Of a stretch of DNA of 13,058 bases, positions 6,695-13,058 are shown piece by piece. A program made the position numbers and the translations under genes. Source of the DNA: Lachnospiraceae bacterium (lineage in GTDB: Bacteria > Bacillota_A > Clostridia > Lachnospirales > Lachnospiraceae); NCBI GenBank assembly GCA_017958935.1, contig JAGDBR010000193.1, forward strand, positions 1 through 13,058. Direction: 5' to 3'. Position 1 is the first letter of the stretch; every line of letters begins with the position of its first letter. The notes beneath the pieces were generated by a model. It was not told the DNA's origin. It did no database searches and worked only from the letters and a program-made list of their open reading frames with translations.

Positions 6695-7470
6695 TCCTGA
6701 CCGTCGACATCGGCAACTCGAACATCTGCTTCGCTCTCCATGACAACGATCCTTCGCCCCTCTTCTTCGAGCGGGTCTCCACGGACCGCAGGAAGAGCGC
6801 GATGGCATACGAGAAAGACATCCTCGCGATCCTGAAGCTCCACGGGACAGCGCCCGGCGACGTCACCGGCGCCGTGCTCTCCTCGGTCGTCGAAAGCGTC
6901 ACGAACCCGGTCACCGCTGCCATCGAAGCCGCGCTGCCGTGCAGCGTCCTGCGGGTCTCCGAATATATGAAGAAAAGCTTCGACAACCGCACGGACCGTC
7001 CCGAGACCGTCGGCACCGACATCCTGTGCGACGTCGAGGGCGCGCTCTCCATGTACGGCGCGCCGCTCATGACCTTCGACCTCGGCACGGCGACCGTCGC
7101 GACCTTCGTGCAGCCGCAGAAGAACGGCCGGCCGGCGCTGGAGCACGTCTTCATCCATCCGGGCGTCAGGACCTCGCTCTACTCGCTCTCCGAGAATACG
7201 GCCGCGCTGCCGGACATCTCGCTCGAGCAGGTGGATCATATCCTCGGCACCGACACGGTCTCGTCGATCCGCGCCGGCATCTTCTACGGCACCGCCGGCC
7301 TGATCGACGGCTTCGCGACGCGGTTCGAGGAAGAGACCGGTTCTCCCGTGACCGTCTGCCTGACGGGCGGCTTAAGCCCCTTCATCGCGCCTTATTGCCG
7401 GCACGAAGTGCACCGGGACGGCGAGCTTCTGATGCGCGGCCTGTACCGACTCTGGGAAAAGAATCACTGA
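6691..7470 (+). CDS. coaX: Type III pantothenate kinase
   Basis: This 259-residue ASKHA-fold kinase would phosphorylate pantothenate to 4'-phosphopantothenate, the first step of coenzyme A synthesis, in the cytoplasm. The three catalytic aspartates are present: TVD6IGNSN (phosphate-1), VGTD110I (general base; the usual following Arg is Ile) and TFD130LGTAT (phosphate-2). LTGG (224-227) supplies the adenosine motif. The usual GGAxxPG segment is altered to VFIHPG (153-158), without the GG pair. AAAGGAGG lies just before the ATG, inside the end of the upstream paralogue, and start and stop overlap by 4 bases, so the two are translationally coupled. A terminator follows after 17 bases. Alternatively, both genes may have moved to another substrate. 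Confidence 0.9.
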   Translation: MILTVDIGNSNICFALHDNDPSPLFFERVSTDRRKSAMAYEKDILAILKLHGTAPGDVTGAVLSSVVESVTNPVTAAIEAALPCSVLRVSEYMKKSFDNRTDRPETVGTDILCDVEGALSMYGAPLMTFDLGTATVATFVQPQKNGRPALEHVFIHPGVRTSLYSLSENTAALPDISLEQVDHILGTDTVSSIRAGIFYGTAGLIDGFATRFEEETGSPVTVCLTGGLSPFIAPYCRHEVHRDGELLMRGLYRLWEKNH

Positions 7471-7487
7471 AGACGCAAAGAAGCACA

Positions 7488-7523
7488 AAAAAGACAGCGG
7501 CCTGCATAGGCCGCTGTCTTTTT
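7488..7523. terminator. Bidirectional terminator between convergent genes
   Basis: A long perfect stem (about 7488-7503 with 7508-7523, loop GCAT) has an A run on the left and a T run on the right, so it gives a U-tract on either strand. It ends the plus-strand kinase pair and the minus-strand hflX-side transcript, whose last gene stops at 7534. Confidence 0.9.
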
Positions 7524-7533
7524 CATGTTCCTT

Positions 7534-7788
7534 TTACAGATAGACTTTCTGGGATTCGGGATCCTTCATGGCGTTCTTCAGCGCCTTCGACGCCTTTTTC
7601 TTCCGCGACTCGGGCACCGGGACGTCATAGAGCCAGTACGCCGCGGCCGCGAACGCGACCAGCGCGATGGGGATCACGGTCCCCTTCGTGAAGCTGAAAG
7701 CCTTCGTGCCGTTCGACACCAGGCGGATCCGCTTCCGCGTCTTCAGGAACGGCCCCTTCTGCGGGCGTTTTCTTTTTTTCTTCGGCAT
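7534..7788 (-). CDS. Small very basic single-span membrane protein, unknown function
   Basis: I do not recognise a family. The 84-residue product has a strongly basic head (Lys/Arg at about half of residues 3-22), one hydrophobic segment at about 36-54 rich in Ala (ALVAFAAAAYWLY), and a second basic stretch (S61-R-K-K-K65 and on to 75). The ATG at 7788 has GGAGG seven bases upstream, which supports translation. It lies 61 bases after hflX on the same strand and is closed by a bidirectional terminator, so it is probably the last gene of that transcript. With lysine-rich segments on both sides of the span, the topology is not clear. It could bind nucleic acid or ribosomes at the membrane, but that is a guess. 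Confidence 0.75.
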   Translation of the reverse strand: MPKKKRKRPQKGPFLKTRKRIRLVSNGTKAFSFTKGTVIPIALVAFAAAAYWLYDVPVPESRKKKASKALKNAMKDPESQKVYL

Positions 7789-7849
7789 GGCCTGTCCTCC
7801 CGTGGATGCGCCTTCCGGCAGTTTCCCGACCGTCCGGCGGCAGATTTCG

Positions 7850-9091
7850 TTACAGTTTCAGATCCTTCGGGACGTATGCGCGGACGAAGATCCCTTCCTC
7901 CGTATACGCCTCCTCGAGCAGCTGTCCGTATTTCCGGATCCGTTGCACCTTGCCGGCTTCCGAGAAGGCGAACGTCCTGCAGACGTAAGTCTTCCCTTCG
8001 TTCAGAAGCCGCCCTGTCTCGCTTAAAAAGGCCTCTATGCCCTCTCCCGTGACCATCGACGTCAGAATGCACCGCTCGGCGCGCGGGTCCCTGAAAAAGG
8101 CCGAATTTCCGCTCAGAAGGTCACACTTGTTGAACAGGGTGATGACCGGTTTTCCGCCGACGCCCAGGTTCGAGAGCGTCTCGTAGACGACGTCTGCCTG
8201 GATCCCCCAGTTTTCGTTCGACGCGTCCACGACGTGCACGATGATGTCGGCGTACTTCGCCTCCTCCAGCGTGCTCCGGAAGGCGTCGATCAGATGGTGC
8301 GGCAGTTTCCGGATGAAGCCGACCGTGTCGGTCAGCAGGACCTCCTGCCCCGCCGGGAGCTTTAGGTTCCGGGTCGTCGGGTCGAGCGTCGCGAATAGCT
8401 TGTTCTCCGACAGGACGCCCGCCTCGGTCAGCCGGTTCAGCAGCGTCGATTTCCCCGCGTTCGTGTAGCCGACGATCGCGACGACCGGCATGCGGTTCTT
8501 TTCCCGCAGCGTCCGGTTCACGCCGCGCCGCTTCTCGATCTCCTGCAGATCCGCCTTCAGGCTGCTGATCCGCGAACGGATCCGCCGTCTGTCGGTCTCG
8601 AGTTTCGTTTCGCCCGGGCCGCGCGTGCCGATGCCGCCGCCGAGCCTCGACATGGACTTGCCGAAGCCCGAGAGCCGCGTCAATGCGTAGCGCGCCTGCG
8701 CCAGCTCCACCTGGATCCGTCCTTCCTTCGTGACGGCGCGCGAGGCGAAGATGTCCAGGATCACGACCGTGCGGTCCAGGACCTTCGTATCCAGCATGTC
8801 TTCCAGGTTCTTCATCTGCGCGGGCGACAGTTCGTCGTCGCAGACGATGCCGGTCGCGTCCGTTTCCCGGAGCATTTCCCGGACTTCGTCGATCTTTCCC
8901 TTGCCGATATAGGTGCCCGGATGGACGGCCCCGCGGTTCTGGACGATCCGCCCCGCCGTCTCGGCGCCTGCCGTCCGGACGAGCTCGGCCAGTTCGTCCA
9001 GCGAAAGGTCCACGTCCTCCACGCCCTCCGTCTGGACGGCGACCAGGATCAGTTTTTCGCGTATTTCCCGATTTTCAATGAGTTCTGTCAT
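7850..9091 (-). CDS. hflX: GTPase HflX (ribosome-splitting/associated)
   Basis: This 413-residue GTPase belongs to the HflX family, which binds the 50S subunit and rescues stalled ribosomes under stress. The N-terminal domain holds GTYIGKGKIDE (59-69) and the glycine-rich family signature GGGIGTRGPGETKLE (151-165), followed by a helical hairpin (about 165-195). The G domain has G1 GYTNAGKST (208-216), the G2 region DPTTR (237-241), G3 DTVGF (255-259) and G4 NKCD (321-324). Length and motif order are normal. The ATG at 9091 has only a weak GGGACGG site, and it starts 19 bases after the mrp stop, so it is probably translated from the same message. Confidence 0.97.
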   Translation of the reverse strand: MTELIENREIREKLILVAVQTEGVEDVDLSLDELAELVRTAGAETAGRIVQNRGAVHPGTYIGKGKIDEVREMLRETDATGIVCDDELSPAQMKNLEDMLDTKVLDRTVVILDIFASRAVTKEGRIQVELAQARYALTRLSGFGKSMSRLGGGIGTRGPGETKLETDRRRIRSRISSLKADLQEIEKRRGVNRTLREKNRMPVVAIVGYTNAGKSTLLNRLTEAGVLSENKLFATLDPTTRNLKLPAGQEVLLTDTVGFIRKLPHHLIDAFRSTLEEAKYADIIVHVVDASNENWGIQADVVYETLSNLGVGGKPVITLFNKCDLLSGNSAFFRDPRAERCILTSMVTGEGIEAFLSETGRLLNEGKTYVCRTFAFSEAGKVQRIRKYGQLLEEAYTEEGIFVRAYVPKDLKL

Positions 9092-9110
9092 ATACCGTCC
9101 CGGAAGGCCG

Positions 9111-9938
<828 letters not shown>

Positions 9939-9947
9939 ATGGACTCC

Positions 9948-10526
9948 TTATTCCGTGGCGGCTTCCGTGTACTTGCCCTCGACGTCCTCGAAATCGGACA
10001 GCGGCTTGTTAAAATACCGGAAGACCGTGTTTTTCAATAAATAGACGTTCCCGTCCCCGTTCATGCCGTACTGGTATTCGCCGGAAGACGTCATGCTGCC
10101 GTAGACCAGCGTCCGGACTTCGCCCGATTCGAGCGTGATCCGGATCGTGCCCGCGGGCGGCTCCAGGCCCATGCCGGGCAGGTCCCGCGACTCGATCTTC
10201 CGGTATCCGTTCGTCGTGCGCGTATAGCCGACGAGCGATGCCAGCGCCGTATGGTCCACGTTGAACGACGGGTCCGGATCGTAATGCCAGCGCTCGCGCT
10301 CGTCCTTCGTGAAGCTGTAGACGGTGTCCGGGTGATCCTTAAGCGTCCACTCCAGATGAACGACGCGCGCGTCGCCGAGGACCATGACCGGATACGTCTC
10401 CTGCACCGATGCCTCGGTCGGCGTTTCGTTCTTACTGACGATGCTGCTGATCAGCAGCGCCGCGCCCGCCGTGACGAGGACGCCCAGCACGAGGATCAGC
10501 AGTTTGAAGCCTCTGTTGTTCTTCAT
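9948..10526 (-). CDS. Short DUF4340 membrane-anchored protein
   Basis: I place the start at ATG 10526 (192 residues), preceded by GAGGCGG and lying 11 bases after the GldG-like stop; the longer reading has no basis. A single N-terminal membrane anchor spans about 8-29, with the rest probably outside. The body matches the DUF4340 pattern: W60 and W80, then LEPPAGTIRITLESGE (121-136), VYG (141-143) and NVYLLKN (160-166). DUF4340 proteins commonly follow GldG-like genes and often hold repeated domains; this one has room for only one unit. It is part of the ABC cluster to its right, probably acting with the GldG-like protein at the membrane. Function is unknown. Confidence 0.85.
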   Translation of the reverse strand: MKNNRGFKLLILVLGVLVTAGAALLISSIVSKNETPTEASVQETYPVMVLGDARVVHLEWTLKDHPDTVYSFTKDERERWHYDPDPSFNVDHTALASLVGYTRTTNGYRKIESRDLPGMGLEPPAGTIRITLESGEVRTLVYGSMTSSGEYQYGMNGDGNVYLLKNTVFRYFNKPLSDFEDVEGKYTEAATE

Positions 10527-10537
10527 GTCCGCCTCGC

Positions 10538-11992
10538 TTACCGCGCCCTGCGCCTTAACGTCACGATGATGCCCGCGACGACCGTCAGGACCGGGATCAC
10601 GCCGATCAGCACGACCATCCACAAATTCTTCTCCGACGCCGGAACGGTCAGGTAGTCGGAGGTGATCGTCTTGCCGTGGATGCCGATGTTCTCTTCCAGG
10701 GACGCCATGTAATCGACGGTGTTCAGGAATAGGTTCTCATTCGCGCCGGAAACGATCGCCGACGCCGTCGGATCCAGGATCGACGCCGAGGTGTACCAGA
10801 CAATGTACGATTCCTTGCCGGCCTCGTTCTTCTTCGTTACCAGCGCGCCGAGGCAGAACGGACCTTCCGCGTCGCCTTCGTCCTTCGACAGGTGGCTCAG
10901 GTCGATCTCCTTCTTCGCGTAAGCGTCGTCCGAGCTCACAAGGAGCTGGCGGATGTCCGAAACGCCCGCCGGCTTCTCTTCGGCGACCCGCAGGCCCGAA
11001 GCGCCGAACAGCAGCGCGCGGTAGCCGTACTGGCGGAGCGGCTGCGTGATCGCGTGGACGTTGACCGTCGGCAGCAGGTACAGGCTGTTCTGGCTGGCCA
11101 GATAGTTGTTGCTGTTCGGATCGACGACCATGCCCTTTTCCTCCGTCAGGCCGTACTTCGCCATCAGCTTCAGCAGATTGTCGCGCGCCCCCTCCTTCAG
11201 CGTCGGGGAGGTGATCAGGAAGAAGTTTCCCCCGCGGTTCAGGAAGTTTTCGATCATGACATATTCTTCGTCCGAGATGTCCGACGAGGGATTCAGCATC
11301 ATCAGCAGGTCGCAGTCGTCCGGGACCGCGCCCGCGGTCGCAAGGTTCAGCTTGTCGAGCTTGATGTTGTCCAGCTCCACCTTTTCGGTATAGGACGCGT
11401 CGACGTAGCTCTCGCCGTGGCCTTCCAGACGGTAGGCCACCGGCAGGACGTCGTTCACGACGTAGGAGACGGCGCTCGTCAGGACGGCGTCGCCTTCGAA
11501 GGTGACGACCATCGCGATGCCGCTCTCGGCGGTCTCGTCCATCTGGTAAGACGTCCGGAAGATCTGCGAATGCGGGATGTAACGGTAGCGCTTGTCGGAT
11601 TCCACGACCAGCGTGTTGTCGGAGATCTGCTCGATCCCGTACTTCGTCGCAAAGCCCGGATTCTCGTCCGGATCGACCGTCTTCAGATGCAGCCTGCGCG
11701 ACAGGCTGACATAGCGGTTCAGGAAGTTCTCGAGCGTGGGGTCATCCTTGCCTTCCGCATAGATCCAGTAAACGGTGACGTCCATGTCCAGGTTCTTGGC
11801 AATGGTCCGCGACTGGCCGGAGATCTCGTAGATGCCGTCCGCCGACAAATCGAACTTCGTCACGGAATCCGGCAGGACCGCCACGGCCACATTGACCAGG
11901 ATGACGATCAGGACGAGCGCGACCGTCGCGATCACGCTGTAGCCGCCGACGCGCAGCGAGCGCGACTTAAAGGAGTTCAGAAACTTTTTCAT
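10538..11992 (-). CDS. GldG-like ABC transporter auxiliary membrane protein
   Basis: This 484-residue protein resembles the GldG family, named for a gliding ABC system in Bacteroidota but also found in non-gliding bacteria. A membrane segment lies at about 17-41, then 'DLSADGIYEISGQS' (48-61), the family's usual 'lT..k.y.LS..t' stretch, then a large extracytoplasmic domain with the GHGE motif (191-194), and a C-terminal helix at about 458-479 ending RRRAR. The start is ATG at 11992, seven bases after AAGGAGGT and overlapping the permease stop by one base (TGATG); a GTG at 12001 would overlap the ribosome site. It probably works with the adjacent ABC-2 permease and ATPase. There is no evidence for gliding here, and the substrate is unknown. 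Confidence 0.88.
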   Translation of the reverse strand: MKKFLNSFKSRSLRVGGYSVIATVALVLIVILVNVAVAVLPDSVTKFDLSADGIYEISGQSRTIAKNLDMDVTVYWIYAEGKDDPTLENFLNRYVSLSRRLHLKTVDPDENPGFATKYGIEQISDNTLVVESDKRYRYIPHSQIFRTSYQMDETAESGIAMVVTFEGDAVLTSAVSYVVNDVLPVAYRLEGHGESYVDASYTEKVELDNIKLDKLNLATAGAVPDDCDLLMMLNPSSDISDEEYVMIENFLNRGGNFFLITSPTLKEGARDNLLKLMAKYGLTEEKGMVVDPNSNNYLASQNSLYLLPTVNVHAITQPLRQYGYRALLFGASGLRVAEEKPAGVSDIRQLLVSSDDAYAKKEIDLSHLSKDEGDAEGPFCLGALVTKKNEAGKESYIVWYTSASILDPTASAIVSGANENLFLNTVDYMASLEENIGIHGKTITSDYLTVPASEKNLWMVVLIGVIPVLTVVAGIIVTLRRRAR

Positions 11993-12855
11993 CAGCTCCA
12001 CCTCCTTTTCTCAAGCGACTGGATGCTCAGGAAGACGAAGACCGCCGCGACGCTCAGGAAGAAGACGACGTTCGTCAGGTTGAAGCTCGCGTACATGAAA
12101 TCCATGTGATAAGCGTTGATGCAGAGCTTCGAGAGGATCTTCGGCACGAGGCCTTCGAACCAGACCGGGTTGATCATGTAGCAGATGACGGTCGCGAAGA
12201 CCAGGACGATGCCGACCGAGCCCGCGACGGCCAGGTTCTTGACCATCAGGTAGACGACCAGGGCGATCAGCAGGGCGACGCCGATCAGCGTCCCGAACGA
12301 CACGAGCGCGCTCTTGTCGATCATGCCCGCGATCTGCTGCAGGAAGTAGTTGACCAGCAGCACGACGAACGACAGGCCCGCCGCCAGGATCTGCGATTCG
12401 GTGCAGCTCGAGATGAACAGGCCGATCGCAAGGTACGCCGCGCCGATCAGGAAGAAGCCCGCGGCGCCGCCGAGGGCCGCCTTCAGGTTCACGTCGCCGA
12501 AGCGCGAGATGATGAATACGTAAAGCGTCGATATGACCGTCGAGATCGCCAGGACGGTCAGCAGCGCCAGATATTTGCCGAAGATGATCTTCGTCGTGGA
12601 GACCGGCAGGGAATACAGCAGCTGGTCCGTGCGCTGCTTCTTCTCCTCCGCCATGACGCGCATGGTCAGGACCGGCACCGCGATCAGGAAGACGAAGCCC
12701 ATGTAGCCGAACACGTACTCGTATTCGGGGAAGGCCTGGTCAAGGCAGATGACCGAGGTGTAGATGCCGGCGAACAGCAGGATGAAGGCGCAGAAAATGT
12801 AGCCGGTCATCGTCGTGAAGTACGTCGACAGTTCGTGCTTGTATACGGCTCTCAT
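11992..12855 (-). CDS. ABC-2 type transporter permease (GldF/NosY-like)
   Basis: This 287-residue membrane protein is the channel part of an ABC-2 exporter-type system. It has the cytoplasmic signature EEKKQRTDQLLYSLPVS (70-86), where GldF/NosY-type permeases carry a 'EE...GT.E.LLtlPvs' pattern. Hydrophobic segments lie at about 18-38, 50-66, 95-118, 132-150, 158-175, 186-208, 213-230 and 262-280. The ATG at 12855 has GGAGGG six bases upstream and overlaps the stop of the ATPase gene in ATGA. Its own stop overlaps the GldG-like start in TGATG. Direction of transport and cargo are unknown. Confidence 0.92.
   Translation of the reverse strand: MRAVYKHELSTYFTTMTGYIFCAFILLFAGIYTSVICLDQAFPEYEYVFGYMGFVFLIAVPVLTMRVMAEEKKQRTDQLLYSLPVSTTKIIFGKYLALLTVLAISTVISTLYVFIISRFGDVNLKAALGGAAGFFLIGAAYLAIGLFISSCTESQILAAGLSFVVLLVNYFLQQIAGMIDKSALVSFGTLIGVALLIALVVYLMVKNLAVAGSVGIVLVFATVICYMINPVWFEGLVPKILSKLCINAYHMDFMYASFNLTNVVFFLSVAAVFVFLSIQSLEKRRWS
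12000..12007 (-). promoter_or_regulatory. Ribosome binding site fixing the GldG-like start
   Basis: AAGGAGGT on the minus strand lies inside the last codons of the permease gene, seven bases before ATG 11992. It excludes the GTG at 12001, which is part of the site itself. Confidence 0.75.
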
Positions 12856-13058
12856 GCCTGTCCCTCCTTCCGGTCTTCCGCTTCTTCCGGCGAAGCGTCC
12901 GCATCCTTTGCGTCTTTCGCCGGGGCATTGCCCGCCGCGTTCTCCTCTTCCTCGCTGACGTCCGCTTCGTTCGTCAGCCGGATGAAAATGTCTTCGAGCG
13001 TCGGCCGCTTCGTCGTCATCTGGACGACCGGCACGCCGGCGGACGCGAAGGCGTTGAA
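12852..13058 (-). CDS. ABC transporter ATP-binding protein, C-terminal end (5' part beyond window)
   Basis: Only the last 68 residues are visible; Walker A and B lie outside the window. The segment 'TLEDIFIRLT' (13000-12971) is the usual end of CcmA/GldA/NatA-type ATPases. It is followed by an unusual tail of about 38 residues rich in Glu, Asp and Ala (SEEEEN then Ala/Lys/Asp/Glu runs) up to the stop. The stop overlaps the ABC-2 permease start in ATGA, so the two are translated together and almost surely form one transporter. The identification rests on the short C-terminal motif plus this context. Confidence 0.82.
   Translation of the reverse strand, partial: FNAFASAGVPVVQMTTKRPTLEDIFIRLTNEADVSEEEENAAGNAPAKDAKDADASPEEAEDRKEGQA

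Noticed and set aside
6115..7470. Single fused open frame running from the first CoaX gene into the second
   Set aside because: The first part is out of frame with the first CoaX homologue and has shadow composition; the second protein starts at ATG 6691 with its own ribosome site.
7789..7849. Possible hairpin between hflX and the small basic protein gene
   Set aside because: CCGG-rich pieces recur, but no stem of useful length or T-run is present; the genes are more likely co-transcribed.
10527..10622. Longer start for the DUF4340 protein
   Set aside because: It would overlap the 3' end of the GldG-like gene and add Arg/Asp-rich residues before the membrane anchor; ATG 10526 has a ribosome site and sits in the gap.

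Overview
The window reads as a piece of a fairly GC-rich Gram-positive chromosome, most likely an uncultured gut- or rumen-type Clostridia (Bacillota). The signs are strong AGGAGG-type ribosome binding sites, tight ATGA/TGATG gene overlaps, a CUT1 sugar ABC transporter without its own ATPase, a YesN-type AraC regulator, type III pantothenate kinases, and lipoprotein sorting by a lipobox. This placement is inference from gene style; no marker gene fixes the taxon.

Region 1 (1-5779, all on the minus strand, read right to left) is a sugar-uptake locus. It runs: a large AraC-family regulator with a degenerate receiver domain (4154-5779), a solute-binding lipoprotein (2642-4054), two permeases (1556-2449 and 709-1551), then the start of a serine hydrolase of the beta-lactamase fold (1-622, cut by the window edge). 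The binding protein has a good promoter just after the regulator's stop. A strong hairpin terminator and a separate promoter lie between the binding protein and the permeases, so the binding protein and the membrane part can be expressed at different levels. A second terminator separates the permeases from the hydrolase. No ATPase gene is present; a shared MsmX-type ATPase encoded elsewhere is the usual solution for this family.

Region 2 (5780-7523) is the most unusual part. Two type III pantothenate kinase (CoaX) homologues lie in tandem on the plus strand with a 4-base ATGA overlap. The downstream copy keeps all three family aspartates. The upstream copy has asparagine at all three positions (N6, N109, N129) and has also lost the TGG nucleotide motif, yet it keeps the fold motifs, including a GG-x-x-x-PG segment that the downstream copy has lost. 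This looks like a co-translated pseudokinase/kinase pair, possibly a heterodimer. Its promoter is back to back with that of the AraC regulator, and the two appear to share one palindromic TTGCAA -35 hexamer. A bidirectional terminator closes the pair.

Region 3 (7534-13058, minus strand) is one long co-directional run, read right to left: the end of an ABC ATPase with an acidic tail (12852-13058), an ABC-2 permease (11992-12855), a GldG-like membrane-anchored protein (10538-11992), a short DUF4340 protein (9948-10526), the Fe-S carrier P-loop protein Mrp/ApbC (9111-9938), the ribosome-associated GTPase HflX (7850-9091), and a small very basic single-span membrane protein (7534-7788). The first four form a Gld-type ABC system of unknown substrate. 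Mrp and HflX follow with gaps of only 9 and 19 bases, so co-transcription is likely.

No tRNA, rRNA, CRISPR array, insertion sequence or riboswitch was recognised, and no stretch over 300 bases lacks a gene.
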